The notes: generated from the letters alone by a model not told the origin. 64,000 nt of DNA from Perognathus longimembris pacificus (GCF_023159225.1 NC_063181.1:24454073-24518072); one strand, 5' to 3'; shown: positions 43,957-55,549, counted from the first letter of the stretch. Made by a program: numbers and translations.

Positions 43957-44430
43957 TAGTGTTGTATGAAAACTCAGTCATGAGAAACAGACAAGCCAAA
44001 TTTTGGGAGGTCTAATTGGTCTTTATTGGAAAGTTGATCAGGTGGACTCTAGTCACAAAGACCTGCAGCCCCTCAGATACACAACAATGTCAGAAAACTG
44101 AGCCATGTGAGCAGGAGAAGAAAGAAAGAGCAGAAAAACAATACCAACAAACCAGATCAACTCCAATGGACACTAGAAGTAGGATGCCAGGTGACCAGAG
44201 GAAAGCTAGGAGATAAGAGACCTAAATAGGGTCAGGTCCCGGGACAGGGTCACAGAGAGGATGAGAGTTCATGACCCAAGACTGGCAGGTTCAGTAACCT
44301 ATTGTCCAAGTCCCTGCCCCTGCCTCTATGAATTCAGGCACACCCATCACCTGGGAGGTGGGACTTTCCTGCCTCTACCATGAAACAAGATAGTGCCAAT
44401 TAAACCCAATACCCTATCATCTACTATATG
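43957..44430 (-). mobile_element. Probable solo LTR, antisense
   Basis: On the minus strand the block contains a polyadenylation signal and tail order 'ccaataaagaccaattagac', ends '…caacactaaca' (CA terminus) at 43957, and has a GC-moderate body as in ERV LTRs. The 5' boundary near 44430 is uncertain and no internal viral sequence is seen. Family not identified. Confidence 0.5.
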
Positions 44431-44434
44431 GCCA

Positions 44435-45105
44435 ACGTAAGAACCAATCTTCTTATTTCATTAGAAATAGGATAGAAACCGAATGTCAAGGTCTTATGTC
44501 ATTGATTGTCACAGATAAACATTTAATTTTTGTTCTGCAAGATAAAATACAACTGGAAACTTTTAGAAAAATACATTCTATAGAACCAAGATATTCTTAA
44601 CTTAAGTTACCTTGGGGACAAGGATAGAAAGGCACTTTAGAGGATTTGGTGCATAAACAATCTGCAGCTGACTTCTTTCTTGCTCCTTATACCAAATCTG
44701 AGCTCTTTACTTAGAAACTCTGGAGTCTATCATATTGTAATCTTCGTAGGTAGTAAAATGTGTTCTGACATAGCCAATTTTCTGGGCTTTCCAAGGGAAA
44801 TACTTACAAGGGAAGCATTAAATATAGCATCTCTCTCTATCTTCAGTTGTGCTGAGCAACTTAGAAACATCATGGTATTGAAGCCTGTAGATATTTCTGA
44901 GAGCTGGACACTAGGATCTCAAAAGCAAATGTCTGAACTCAGCCTGCAATTCAAAGGGACAACTCCTGCCTAAAGATGTCCCCCATCTACTGAATGATTG
45001 ACCCAAACTGCAGCTGCTGACCTTTCCCCACAACTCTGACAGCTCTGGGCTCCTTCCCACTGAATTCAGTAGACTTAGTGGGCAACAAGCAAAACTTAAC
45101 CATTT
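44435..45105. other. Unique sequence, no gene seen
   Basis: A 97-residue frame at 44680-44973 has no recognised domain. Confidence 0.35.
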
Positions 45106-45110
45106 TGTAT

Positions 45111-45130
45111 ACACACACACACACACACAT
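45111..45130 (+). repeat. (CA)n microsatellite
   Basis: About 9-10 CA units. Confidence 0.9.
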
Positions 45131-45134
45131 ACTT

Positions 45135-45660
45135 CTTACTTTTTTTTTTTTTTACCATATACTCTTCCTTCCTATTACATTTCAGTGGGTGGTACATAAT
45201 TATATTGTGAACTTTTGTTTTCTTGAGTTCAGAAAAATGATGAGGCACTAAGAATGTCCTTCTTTTGAAAATGCAGTATCATCAGATCCTTCTGTTTCAC
45301 TCTCCACCCAGATGAGAATGGCAGTTCCTCCTTCAGGACACTTCTGTAAGCTCACCCTGAAAGCCAGTCATTCATGATTATCCAGGAGTTGAACCAACAT
45401 ACTAATATACAGCTTCTAAACGTGGAATTTCTTATCCAGGACTTTCCAACTCATTCCTGCCCTATCCCACAGAGAGGCATGTGGACAGATTCACTTAGTT
45501 AAAACTGCAAAGCTGGGGGCCTTAGCTGGTCAGGCTGAGCTGTTTCTGAAGCTCAGAACAGCTATGATTCATCCCTCCTACAGTCAGTTAACTTCCCACT
45601 CTTCTCTATACCAGCTACTTCTCTCACTCTGACTCCTACAAACCCACTTATTTTCAAATT
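45135..45660. other. Unique sequence, no gene seen
   Basis: T-run at 45141-45153. Nothing else recognised. Confidence 0.35.
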
Positions 45661-45663
45661 TGC

Positions 45664-46373
45664 TCAATAATCACGACATTCAAACCTACCCTGATCCATG
45701 CACAGGATGTTGAGAAAATACCCAGTGAGAATCCAGGGTCCACAGGAGAAATAAATGATCACCAACAGAGTGTGGATTGCTGGCTTGGCTTGGACTTGGA
45801 TGGTGAGCAATAACTGCTCAGAATAGTCAACAGCAAGTTTTAGGACGTGTGCCATCCTGCCCAATTGAGTTCTGGGAATGCAGTCATCCTTACTGGTGGT
45901 TTGCAGGAAGTCACACCACATTTTAATTGAATACTCAGGTTCCTGCATGATTAGAACCAAAAGGCTTTGATGCCCAGGCAAAATTGAGCTGCTAACAATG
46001 GGCTTAAATGGCTTCTTGCCATAATGCAAAGATGCTGGAGCTTTATTCTTCCTGTGATACCTTCAGACGTTGTTGCCAAAGTCACAACAGGAAACTCAAA
46101 CATTAAATATTCAGAGAAGTTGCAGGTCTTTCTTGGATGTTTCCAGCCACCAGAATGATTTGAAAAAGGAAAGTAGCAATGTCTGAGAGAGGATGTAACT
46201 TTTTGGAAGAAATGACAAGACGAAAGCAGCAATTTGGTGCAGCTGCTGAACCAAGTAGCCAGAAGCACCAACTTCTCGGGTTTAAAGGGGTAACCCGGCA
46301 TGCAGTCATTTGTCAGTCTGCAGCCTAAACCCACCTTTATCCTACCAGAACCAGAAACTCCGGAAGTCTCCAA
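45664..46373 (-). other. Overlapping unassigned minus-strand frames
   Basis: Two long minus-strand frames, 45951-46373 (140 residues) and 45664-46029 (121 residues), overlap in different registers. The downstream one contains a membrane-like stretch 'HTLLVIIYFSCGPWILTGYF' and a donor-like 'gtaggt' just after 'CMDQ'. No repeat family or protein is recognised. It may be a decayed processed pseudogene, an exon, or chance. Confidence 0.2.
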
Positions 46374-46394
46374 TACTTTGGAAAGAAAAAGTAT

Positions 46395-46475
46395 TCAATA
46401 GATCTGTTCATCTGTTCAATAATTGTTGAGTGTCTTCCATGTTTCAAGCATTGGCAACCAGGAAGTTATAACATA
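46395..46475 (-). mobile_element. MIR/L2-type remnant
   Basis: 'ttgttgagtgtcttccatgt' and 'ttcaagcattggcaacc' resemble the widespread 'attgagtgcctactatgtgc' motif of ancient SINE/LINE ends. Confidence 0.5.
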
Positions 46476-46574
46476 AGGAAGCCTGAAGGAACATTTCAGT
46501 TCCCCTCTCAGAATTCAAGGATGCTCAGGGTCCCCTCCACAAATACCATAGTATTTGCATATAATATGTGCAAT

Positions 46575-46975
46575 CTTTTTTGTACTTTAAATAATGTTTA
46601 AATTACTTACAATACACAATACTAGTTTATTTTTCTTTTTAAATTGTATTATTAAATAGTTGCACAGGGCTAGTAATGTGGCTAGAGTGGTAGAGTGCTT
46701 GCCTAGCATGCATGAAGCCCTGGGTTCGATTCCTCATAACATACACAGAAAAGGCCAGAAGTGGTGCTGTGAAGTGGCGCTGTGGCTTAAGTGGCAGAGT
46801 GCAAACCTTGAGCAAAAGAAACTTGGGGACAGTGCCCAGGCCCTGAGTTCAGGCCCCAGGACTGGCAAAAATAAAATAGTTGCACAAAAAGTTTATAATT
46901 CTGTAAGTCAGCTTTTGAGTACAGTACATCTCAATCAATGTTTACTTTTGACATAAATAATAAAATCACATAAAT
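46575..46975 (-). mobile_element. L1 3' UTR fragment split by a SINE
   Basis: 'attgtattattaaatagttg' upstream and 'gtacatctcaatcaatg' downstream of a SINE parallel the L1 3' UTR pattern at 51.2 kb ('tgttaattgtgcaaag', 'ctcttgatcaatgtcacccc'). Confidence 0.55.
46667..46873 (+). mobile_element. IDL-Geo SINE with internal tandem duplication
   Basis: Full dimer with perfect TSD 'aaatagttgcaca' at 46654-46666 and 46874-46886. Near the monomer junction 'gaagtggtgctgt' is repeated as 'gaagtggcgctgt', a short tandem duplication not seen in other copies. Confidence 0.95.
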
Positions 46976-47027
46976 GATAAAAAATCAGCCACTGATTTTT
47001 ATTTTAAAAGCTTTCTGGTACTGGATG

Positions 47028-47255
47028 TCTCATGCCTGTAATACTAGCCACTCAGGAGGCTGAGATCTGAGGATTGTGGTTTGAAGCCAGCCCAAGCATA
47101 AAAGTCCATTGGACTCTTATCTCCAATAAACTACAAAACAACAAAAATCAGAAGGAGAGCTAGGGCTCAAGTGGTAGATTGCTAGCCTTGAGTAAAAAAG
47201 CTCAGGAATAGTGTACAGACCGTAGATTATAGCCCTAAAACAGGTACAAAAAAGC
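47028..47255 (+). mobile_element. B1-Geo composite SINE
   Basis: B1 half 'catgcctgtaatactagcca' 'ctcaggaggctgagatctga', junction 'gactcttatctccaataaac', Geo half 'gggctcaagtggtagattgc'. Confidence 0.85.
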
Positions 47256-47259
47256 TTGC

Positions 47260-48025
47260 TGGGATTTTGATTGGGATTATATTTAAAATGATAATAAATT
47301 TAAAAGAATTGAGATCTTGTCGGGACCCAGGGCCTTCAGTGTGGTGGCAGAATTGTTCTGTATGCTAGTTGTGGTGGCATTTACATGAATTTACACGTGC
47401 TAAAATTCACAGGATGCATAGCATCCCCGATGTGTTTCACTATATGATAATTTTTTAAAGCAGCTCTTTCAACACTTAGTAACTGAATCCTATACAATGT
47501 GAGTAAAATTGAGGACAACCCCAAAATTTAAATGTAAATAAAATCAAGGCTGTCTTTACCTTCCACATCCGGTCTGGAACATCCCCAACTCCACAAGCAG
47601 GAGATCCAGGCTCGGGGTGCCCTCTACCCAAGTGTACTGGCTCTGCTACTGGCAACATCCAGGCTCACTGACCCTTAATCCCTGCATGAGGGAGCTCTTG
47701 CATTTGAAAACAATTGCTGGATCTAGTCATCAAAATTCATCTTCTCAACATGAGATTCTGCTTTCAGTTAATTGTCATAATGAAAAGGAGCCAATAAACC
47801 TATAGTCACCATGTGGAGGTGGTAATAGCCAGGAATGACTAGAGACACAGAAATACCAGTTCTGAGTAGGCAGATAACAGAGTCGTTTGGGGACAGAGCG
47901 GCATTCTGAACAACATTCACCTATTTTCTTATGGGGTCTTTCTATTTTGTCTTAAATATATATTTATATAATTTACATATATATTTATATGTGCCAAGTG
48001 TGATAGATGTCATTTCTTCTCTTAA
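47260..48025. other. Unique sequence, no gene seen
   Basis: Short 'tatatttatataatttacat' AT patch near 47958-47990. No exon recognised. Confidence 0.35.
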
Positions 48026-48039
48026 AAAATCTTCATAAT

Positions 48040-48255
48040 GGGGCTGGGGATATGGCCAAGTGGCAAGAGTGCTTGCCTCGTATACATGAAGCCCTGGGTT
48101 CAATTTCCCAGCACCACATACGTAGAAAATGGCCAGAAGTGGCTCTGTGGCTCAAGTGGCAGAGTGCTAGCCTTGGGCAAAAAGAAGCAAAGGACAGTGC
48201 TCAGGCCCTGAGTCCAAGGTCCAGGACTGGCAAAAAAAAAAAAATAATAATAATA
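48040..48255 (+). mobile_element. IDL-Geo SINE
   Basis: Complete dimer, tail grown into (AAT)n. TSD 'aaaatcttcataat' (48026-48039) matches 'aaaaacttcataat' after the tail. Confidence 0.95.
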
Positions 48256-48259
48256 AAAA

Positions 48260-48570
48260 CTTCATAATTAGAGTGAAGGAAGGGGCGGAATTGTCCAAAA
48301 AGAAATGTACTCATTACCTAACTTATGAGACCTTAACTCCTCTTTATAATAACAATAATCAATATATATTTTTTAATCTTCAAAATTGTAAAGGAGGTGG
48401 GGTGGGGCAAGGAGAGAGTAAGAGAACTGATTTTAGCTCAATTTTCAGTGGCCTCAAAACTAAAGTCTATTTTCTTTCTTTTGTAGTTTTCAGTCTTCTT
48501 AGTGTATATGCTACATTGTAATTCTTTATCCTGGTCTGTAACTATAGTATTTATTTAGCAGAGTAATAAT
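48260..48570. other. Unique sequence
   Basis: No feature recognised. Confidence 0.3.
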
Positions 48571-48574
48571 AAAA

Positions 48575-48760
48575 TAGCAACATTGTGAAAATGCATCAAG
48601 TGGCAAGCACTAGTCTGAGTATCTTATGTGTGTACTACCACATTTAATTAACAATCCAATTTTACAGATGAGAGAATTGAGGCGAAAGAGGACAAAGCAA
48701 CTTGCTGTGGCCAGACACAGAGAGGTGATCTCCAGGACTCTGGTCAAGATGGACCTTGCT
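48575..48760 (-). mobile_element. MIR SINE, antisense
   Basis: 'aagcactagtctgagtatct', 'aattttacagatgagagaat' 'tgaggcg' and 'cagacacagagaggtgat' are the antisense MIR landmarks in order. Confidence 0.75.
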
Positions 48761-48820
48761 ATCCAGCTGTGGCCACAAGCCAATGTCAGCCTCAGAGCAC
48801 TTGACAAAAACATCGATCCC

Positions 48821-49020
48821 AGGGCTGGAAATATGGCCTAGTGGCAACAGCACTTGCCTCGTATACATGAAGCCCTCAGTTCGATTCCCCAGCATCACAT
48901 ATACAGAAAATGGCCAGAAGTGGCGCTGCTGCTCAAGTGGCAGAGTGCTAGCCTTGAGCAAAAAGAAGCCAGGGACAGTGCTCAGGCCCTGAGTCCAACG
49001 CCCAGGACTGGCAAAAAACA
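48821..49020 (+). mobile_element. IDL-Geo SINE
   Basis: Full dimer. Nearly perfect TSD 'aaaaacatcgatccc' (48806-48820) and 'aaaaacatccatccc' (49021-49035). Confidence 0.96.
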
Positions 49021-49039
49021 AAAAACATCCATCCCTTCC

Positions 49040-49670
49040 CAGGCCAGCATTCCCAGGCCAGCACAGCACACGTTTCTGAGCTCTGGGTTGCCTGAGGCTT
49101 TGTCAGACTTGTATCTCACTTCTAGCTCTTCCTCTGGCCTTACCTGCTTCTTCCCCTTCCTTCAGAAGTCTTGGTCTTTAGGAAGCATCCTGTACTCCAA
49201 GCTCTGTCTTCTTATTGGCTGCCAGAAGACTCAGATTACAGCCCTTGCCAACATTGCACAGCTGAAAGTCTGATGCTCTTAAGCAGAATGTATGATATAT
49301 GCTCTCCAAAGACAAAACAAATGTAGAACTTTCCTATAGCAGTGGTTGAAACTATTACTGAGGAATATCTGAAATTGTGTACATAATAGCTTTTAAATAA
49401 GTCCAGAACATTTCAACATCGCAATCACTTCTCATTTGTCTTCATTTTTGGTCTCCTTATGCAATAATTCATGCATTTAATCTGTTCTCGCCAGTTATGA
49501 AATTTATCTCCATGATCAAAGACACAGAGCCTCCTAAAATATGTCCAAATTATTGTTTGCTATTCTTACTTCCAGGGAATTTATTCTAAAAATCACAAAA
49601 GAAGATGGAAGAGGGATTAAACTAGTTTTCTGCATCATAGTTTATAAAACTATAAACAAAAAACAAAAAG
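49040..49670. other. Unique sequence, no gene seen
   Basis: A frame from the SINE continues to 49273 but shows no domain. Nothing else. Confidence 0.35.
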
Positions 49671-49672
49671 AG

Positions 49673-49855
49673 GGGCTGGGAATATAGCTTAGCAGTAGAG
49701 TGTTTGCCTTGCATGCATAAAGCCCTGGGTTCAATTCCTCAGCACCACATACACAGAAAAAGCCGAAGTGATGCTGTGGCTTAAGTGCTAGCCTTGAGCA
49801 AAAAGAAGCCAGGGACAGTGCTCAGGCCCTCAGTGTAAGCCCAGGACTGGCCAAA
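49673..49855 (+). mobile_element. IDL-Geo SINE, older
   Basis: Dimer with 'tagcttagcagtagagtg' left monomer and a small deletion in the right monomer ('gtggcttaagtgctagcc'). Flanked by 'acaaaaag' repeats. Confidence 0.92.
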
Positions 49856-49859
49856 ACAA

Positions 49860-50225
49860 CAAAACAAAAAGCAATCTAGAAAGTTTTTCCATTGTAGTTA
49901 TCTGGCTAATGAAATCACAGCATATTTACAAAATACAGTAGTAAGTGTCCATTACAGACTAAAGAGCAACAAGGCACATGTCTGTTATAACCTTATAAAA
50001 GCAGAACATAAAATTACAATTATGTAAAATATGACCATATGGATAAGAATTGAAAGGAAATGAAGAGAAATAAAAACAGTTGCTGCAACAGGATGTTGGA
50101 GCTGTGAATTCTTTTAATTTTGCTGAGCTATTTTATTGTTGTCAAGATGCAATCAGAATGGGAGGGAAATATGGACATACCTACTTTTACTAGTAAAATC
50201 TCTCATTTGTAAGGTGTAGTGGCAT
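49860..50225. other. Unassigned, possible old LINE remnant
   Basis: A-rich DNA, possibly ancient LINE sequence but without a decisive motif. Confidence 0.3.
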
Positions 50226-50229
50226 AGAA

Positions 50230-50430
50230 TATTCTTGTTAAGAACAAGAACCTTGAAGTTGCATGGACTTTGGATTTTCATTCTGTGCTATTTCTGAGAG
50301 GTGACCCTAGGGTACAACTCTGTAAGGTTCATTTTCTACAGTGGTTAGTCCACAAGGGCTAATCATCTACTTCAGAGAGCTATAGTGAAGATGGAGATCC
50401 TGGTGCCTAACAACACTTAATAAATGGCCA
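50230..50430 (+). mobile_element. MIR SINE, sense
   Basis: 'aaccttgaagttgcatggac' to 'gttcattttctacagtggtt' and 'acaacacttaataaatggcc' follow MIR order to its 3' end. Confidence 0.65.
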
Positions 50431-50434
50431 TTCT

Positions 50435-51180
50435 TTTTGTTGTGTAGGTAATAATGGTGAGGGGGATAGTCGTGGTACCGACGAGGGACAGAAGTTGTTC
50501 GTGAGAATGCCACAAACACTGAAAATACAATTTTACATTGAATACATAGGCAAAGACTTCCATTACCACTGGCAATTGGTCACTCCAATTCCAGATCATG
50601 GCTTCAAAGGAGACTTGGAGTTGGGGCATTATCTCTTCTTAGCTGAAAATACAGAGACCAGTACTTTCTAACACACTCTCTGATGGCCTTGTCGAAAACT
50701 CAAGCTCTGCTGATTTCGCCATGACTCATTTTTATTAATGAATACAAAGGCCTATTAACTCTTCTCATCATCATTTTTTATATCATCATTAGTAACAAAG
50801 ACTCAGTGTATCTTAAGTAAATGTAGTGATATCTTTGCCTTCCCTCCTGTGAAGGATGAGGCTCCCAAAGCCTATCCTTCCCTTGTTCACAGGAGGCCAA
50901 CTGAGCCTACTCTAGGACTTGTAAGTTAGTTCCTTTAACTCTCAAGTCAGTTTCTTTTCTTCTGTCATCATTATATAAAGACTGTAGAATGCCCTACTTA
51001 GCAGAAACCAAAACTTTTTTATCAGATCCCACATCTCCAGGTACAGTCTAGTTTTCCATGAAAAAGAAACAGAAGAATGCTGAAAATCATTGAAGTTGTT
51101 GAAACAATTGTACATGTTATTGCTCTCATTTCATTTTTAAATTTAAGATTATTGAGCTTATACCTGGTATTCAGTAAGTC
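50435..51180. other. Unique sequence, no gene seen
   Basis: About 750 bp with no recognised feature. Confidence 0.35.
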
Positions 51181-51185
51181 ATATT

Positions 51186-51480
51186 TCTTTTTTTAAATTA
51201 TATTTTTATTATGTTAATTGTGCAAAGTGAATTACAATTCAGCATGTCAGTTTAGGAGTACAATGACTCTTGATCAATGTCACCCCTTTCATTGTTCTCC
51301 CTTATCCCTCTCAACCCCACCCATCCCATCAATGATCCTAGTTTTATAGGAGATACATTGAATACTATTACTGTACTAACCCCCTTCCCTTTCCTCCCGT
51401 TTCTCTAGATCTCTCTCACATAAGGACCAACTTCCTGGTATTCATTTTGTCAGATTATGAGCTAGTTATTCTAACGATTT
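51186..51480 (-). mobile_element. L1 3' UTR fragment, antisense
   Basis: Starts with an antisense A-tail ('tttttttaaattatattttt'), followed by 'gtgcaaagtgaattacaatt', 'gatcaatgtcacccctttc' and 'ccctctcaacccc', the typical layout of the L1 3' UTR in this genome. Confidence 0.65.
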
Positions 51481-51484
51481 ACAT

Positions 51485-51768
51485 TTCCTGGGCATATTTA
51501 ACTAAGATCAAGTATAATAAGCCATACAGATCATACTATAATTTAATAAGTATTAGCATATAAATATGCTCACAAAACCATCACCACATTTAAAATAATG
51601 AATATATATCCATTTCTCTTGCAGATTGTTCCCCTTTGTTGCTTTTATTGTCTTTTGTTTCTGTTTTAGCAAGGATTTGTTTTAGTATAACAGGATAAAG
51701 GAGGGAAAATGGAGGCGAGAAACATTTCCTGCTCTGTAGTCAGGAAATGACAGTCCAAGACTGCTGTA
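51485..51768. other. Unique or decayed sequence
   Basis: No clear feature. May continue the L1 3' UTR. Confidence 0.3.
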
Positions 51769-51769
51769 G

Positions 51770-52005
51770 TGCTGGGCACTGGTGTCTCACACCTGTAGTC
51801 CTAGATACTTAGGAGGCTGAGATCTGAGGATTGTGATTTGAAGCCAGTGGAGGCAGGAAAGTCTCCAGGAAATTCTTATCTCCAATTAACCACTGAAAAC
51901 TGGAAGTAGAGCTGTGAATAACAGTGGTAGAGCGCTAACTTTGAGCAGAATGCTCAGGAACAGCACCAGGACCCTGAGTTCAAGCCCCACAACCACCACC
52001 ACCAA
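51770..52005 (+). mobile_element. B1-Geo composite SINE
   Basis: B1 half 'cacacctgtagtcctagata' 'cttaggaggctgag', junction 'attcttatctccaattaacc', and a Geo half with 'ctgagttcaagccccacaac'. Confidence 0.82.
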
Positions 52006-52184
52006 CAAAGACTGCTCTAGTCCTCTACTCTTCTGGTTTACCTCTCCAGGAAACTACTGATTTAGTTTGTTTTGTTTGTTGGCATATACACACACACAGA
52101 GAGATATACGTTACATTGTACTATGTTGCAATATATTTGCAAATTGTGTACTATTTTAATATATTTACATTGTCTAGAATTTGT

Positions 52185-52290
52185 GTTAGATTGGGGTTTC
52201 ATTATGTTAACCAACCTAGCCCTGGGCTTAAGCCATACTTCTGCCTGGGACCATAGGTATGCATCATTGTGCCTAGCTCATTTTCTGAAA
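52185..52290 (-). mobile_element. B1-like SINE fragment, antisense
   Basis: 'ttcattatgttaaccaacct' and 'gggaccataggtatgcatca' resemble the antisense 5' half of a B1/Alu-like unit. Confidence 0.5.
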
Positions 52291-52299
52291 CTTTTTCTA

Positions 52300-53400
52300 T
52301 TAGTCACTCAGTGTGTACTGTTCTTTTTGTCTGCCTTCTTTCACCTAGTATAATAATCCTGAGATTCATTCATGTTGTAGCATGCACAAACAGTTTATTC
52401 TCCTTCACTGCTAAGTATTACTTATCCTATAGTTTGTTTATCCATTCACCTGTTGATAGGAACTTGGGTTATTTCCAGTTTGGGGCTATTGAATAAAACT
52501 GCTACGAGTATTCATGTCCAAGTCTTTCCATTGACATATGCTTTTGTTTATCCAGAGAAAACATCTAGAATGGGATGAATAGACCATATGGCAGGTGTAC
52601 ATTAAAAATTTGAAGAAACAGAAAAGCTGTATTCCAGGATATTTGTATGATTTGATGTTCTTACCAACAGTGTATGAATTCCAGATTTTTCACATCCTAA
52701 TCAACACTTGGCACATGATCAAATTCTTTTTTTTTAACTATTCCAATGGGCATGGTTCTCCTTGTGCTTTTAATTTGCATTTTCTTACTGACTAATGAAG
52801 TTGAGCATCTTTTCATGTGCATACTTGCTTTTTACAAACTTTAAAAAATAAAGTATCTATTCATGTCTTTTGCCCATTTTTAATTTTTATTATATCCTGG
52901 ATGCAATTCTTTTATTAGATGTATGAATTTCAGATATTTCCTTCCAGTCTTATTATTTTGTCTCTCCAGTCTGGTCCTTTGAAAAAGCCAGTTATTATTT
53001 GGTAAGTCTAATTTACATTTTTATGCTTTTGGTGTTGTAGCCAAGGAATCTTTTCCAGGCAAATGTCATGAATAGTTATTGCAGTGTGTTTTCTTTTAGA
53101 AGTTCCGTAGTTGTCAGGTCTACATTTAAGATTATAACTTACTTGGGGTAATTTTAATATATTGTGTAAAGTGCAGATCCAACCTTTTTCAGTATATGGC
53201 TATCTAATTGCTTCAGTATCATTGACTGAACAGAGTATTCTGCTTCTCTAGAATTCTTTTTTCACTTTTGTCAAAAATCAACTGTCCACATCTGTGGAAT
53301 TATTTCTGGTCTCTCTATTCCATTGACTTACTTATCTAATTTTATACTAACATCATACTGTCTTGCTTTATAAGAAGCCTCCAACTTAAAAAAAACAAAC
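52300..53400 (-). mobile_element. Ancient L1 (L1M-like) fragment, antisense
   Basis: Antisense copies of old L1 landmarks in order: 'gagattcattcatgttgtag', 'cacctgttgataggaacttg' 'ggttatttcc', 'cttttgcccatttttaa', 'gtagccaaggaatc' and 'tctattccattgactta'. More diverged than the 39.7 kb L1. No intact frame. Confidence 0.82.
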
Positions 53401-53404
53401 TGTT

Positions 53405-53875
53405 CATTCTTCTAAATCATTTCATTTCCACAGGAATTTAGAATTAGTTCTGTAGTTTTATTTACTTATTTATTTTGCTGTGTTCTGGGTTGAATTCAAG
53501 GGTCATCTGTGCCAGATAAACACATCACCAGCTCTCAGTATTTATTTTTAGAATATGTTACTAATATTATAAGTAGGATTATGCTACTTCTGCAGAGCAG
53601 TAAGTTTAATGGAAACTTAACAACATTGAGACAAAAACACATATGCCTACAAATAAGGTATATTTCTCCATTCGTTTAGGTCTTTTCTTTCTCAGTAGTG
53701 CCTTGCAATTTTCTATGCACAGGTTTCTTCACATATTTGTCTGAATTACCCCTACAGTTCATATTTTAAACTTTGTGTTATTTTTACATTTAGATTTCAT
53801 AAGTGTCATTGCTATGGTATAAAAGAAAAATTATTTTTGTTAGACAAATGTAGTCTGGCACTGCTTCTGTTATAT
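53405..53875. other. Unassigned with possible ID remnant
   Basis: 'tgttctgggttgaattcaag' (53482-53501) may be a degraded antisense ID. Otherwise nothing. Confidence 0.3.
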
Positions 53876-53879
53876 TTTT

Positions 53880-54010
53880 TTTGTTATTATAAAGGTGGTG
53901 TACAGAAGGATTACAGTTACAGAAGTCAGGTAAAGAGAGATTTCCTTTTAGACAATGTCACCCCTTTCCTAGCTCTCTCTCAGTTTTTCCCTTCCATGCC
54001 CACCCATGAT
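53880..54010 (-). mobile_element. L1 3' UTR fragment, antisense
   Basis: 'ttattataaaggtggtgtac' 'agaaggattacagttac' and 'gacaatgtcacccctttcct' match the L1 3' end pattern seen at 39.76 and 57.2 kb. Confidence 0.6.
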
Positions 54011-54014
54011 ACTT

Positions 54015-54572
54015 CATTTAAATAAGGTCTTACCAGAACACAACAGAGCCCAGCAGAAATCCAAAAACAAAAAATAGCTGAGACAGTCTTAAAACCATCT
54101 ATGTTTTCACAATCTTTCTGGCACACCTTAAATAAACATGAAACATTGTAACTAGCTATAATCAGATACTACAGGAAATAGAATGAGCAGAAGAAAAATT
54201 TCAAACATAGGACCTTCATTTTTCTTTTCTACATGAAATTTACTTTCCTTCATGACAATAAAGTTCTCCTCATAAGGAATCTTGATCAGGCAGGACATCA
54301 TAGAATAACTAGGTTCAAAATACTTCTTTTTTAGAATTTATATCTTTGTGATAATTACACGACCTATGTATCAGGGAAAAAAACTGTTATAGGCAAGACC
54401 AAGAGTAAAAATTCTGTTTGAACTTTAGAAATTATATTAATTTGTGAGCAGCAAGACATACATCATGTTCAATGTGAATGTAGACTTCTGAATCTTTTAA
54501 AAATCCATTTTTCTATTTATGGTAATAACCATGTTGTAGCATCTTTTGCCCAAAGCAACAACCTCAGAACAA
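54015..54572. other. Unique sequence, no gene seen
   Basis: Nothing recognised in about 550 bp. Confidence 0.35.
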
Positions 54573-54588
54573 AAAAGAATTCCAGGAG

Positions 54589-54792
54589 GGGCTGGGAATG
54601 TGGCTTAGTGGTAAGAGTGTTTGCCTAACATGTATGAGCCCTGGGTTCCATTTCTCAATACCACATAAACAGAAAAGGTCAGAAATGGTGCTATGGCTCA
54701 AGTGGTAGAGTGCTAGCCTTGAGCAAAAGAAGCTCAAGGACAGTGCCTAGGCCCTGAGTTCAAGCCCCAAGACTGGCATAAAAATAAATAAA
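54589..54792 (+). mobile_element. IDL-Geo SINE, older
   Basis: Full dimer. Imperfect TSD 'aaaagaattccaggag' (54573-54588) and 'aaaagaattttaggag' (54791-54806). Confidence 0.94.
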
Positions 54793-54809
54793 AGAATTTT
54801 AGGAGCAGA

Positions 54810-55135
54810 ACTTGCAGTACTGTTTCTCTCATGAGTCTCCAGGAAGACAATGAATGGAGGCTATAATCCAAAACCAACTTCCTTGTGCTTAAAATGGAAG
54901 CCTGGGACAAACTGAAGGGTTTGATAGCAATTGATCTGTTTTCTGGGCTTGATATGCTGAAAGATTTTCATTCTGTTTGGGGAAATCAAATAACAGTGAC
55001 TCTAAAGAAAGTGAGGTATGATACTGTATGGAAAAAACTTGAATCAATATCAGTTCTAGCATGTTAACCTCACAGACTAGACTTTTAAATTCAGTAATTT
55101 AACTTTTAGTCCATATCAGTGATTCTTACAAAGGC
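54810..55135. other. Unique sequence with a 60-residue frame
   Basis: Frame 54885-55067 (starts MLKMEAWDKLKG) has a globular-looking composition but no recognised family and no splice signals. It could be pseudogene debris. Confidence 0.2.
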
Positions 55136-55139
55136 CTCT

Positions 55140-55330
55140 AGTTTAATATTGATCAATAATGGTAATGATAGGCACTGCCTTTTCATAAATGCTCACTATG
55201 GGCTAGGCCCTATGCTCATTTACACTTTCCCACAGGTATAACTCCATAGAGGGAGCATTAGTATTCCAATTTACAAAAGAGACTGAGAATCAAGATTAGT
55301 CTGTCCAAAGTCACATAATTAAGTAGGATG
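55140..55330 (-). mobile_element. MIR SINE, antisense
   Basis: 'gctcactatgggctaggccc', 'aactccatagagggagcatt', 'aatttacaaaagagactgag' and 'ccaaagtcacataattaagt' in antisense MIR order. Confidence 0.8.
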
Positions 55331-55549
55331 TGTATGTGTACATGTGAGTAAAAGGAACCAACACCCATTTCCATATACAGTGTATACTGATTCTTCATTA
55401 AATTCTTCCTTCTTATACATATCAAACTGAAATTCCTTCCCGTTTTTCCCCCTACAATCCGCTATCCGTCCACCCTTCTCCTACCTTCTCCTCACTTCTT
55501 TTGAGGATGGTTAGGAATACCTTGCGAGGAGCTCTGGCCCTTCACAATC

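Noticed and set aside
48662..49273. Frames of 135 and 139 residues overlapping on opposite strands
   Set aside because: Both derive mostly from one IDL-Geo SINE. The recurrent 'EALGSIPQHHIYRK' type peptide appears at every sense copy.
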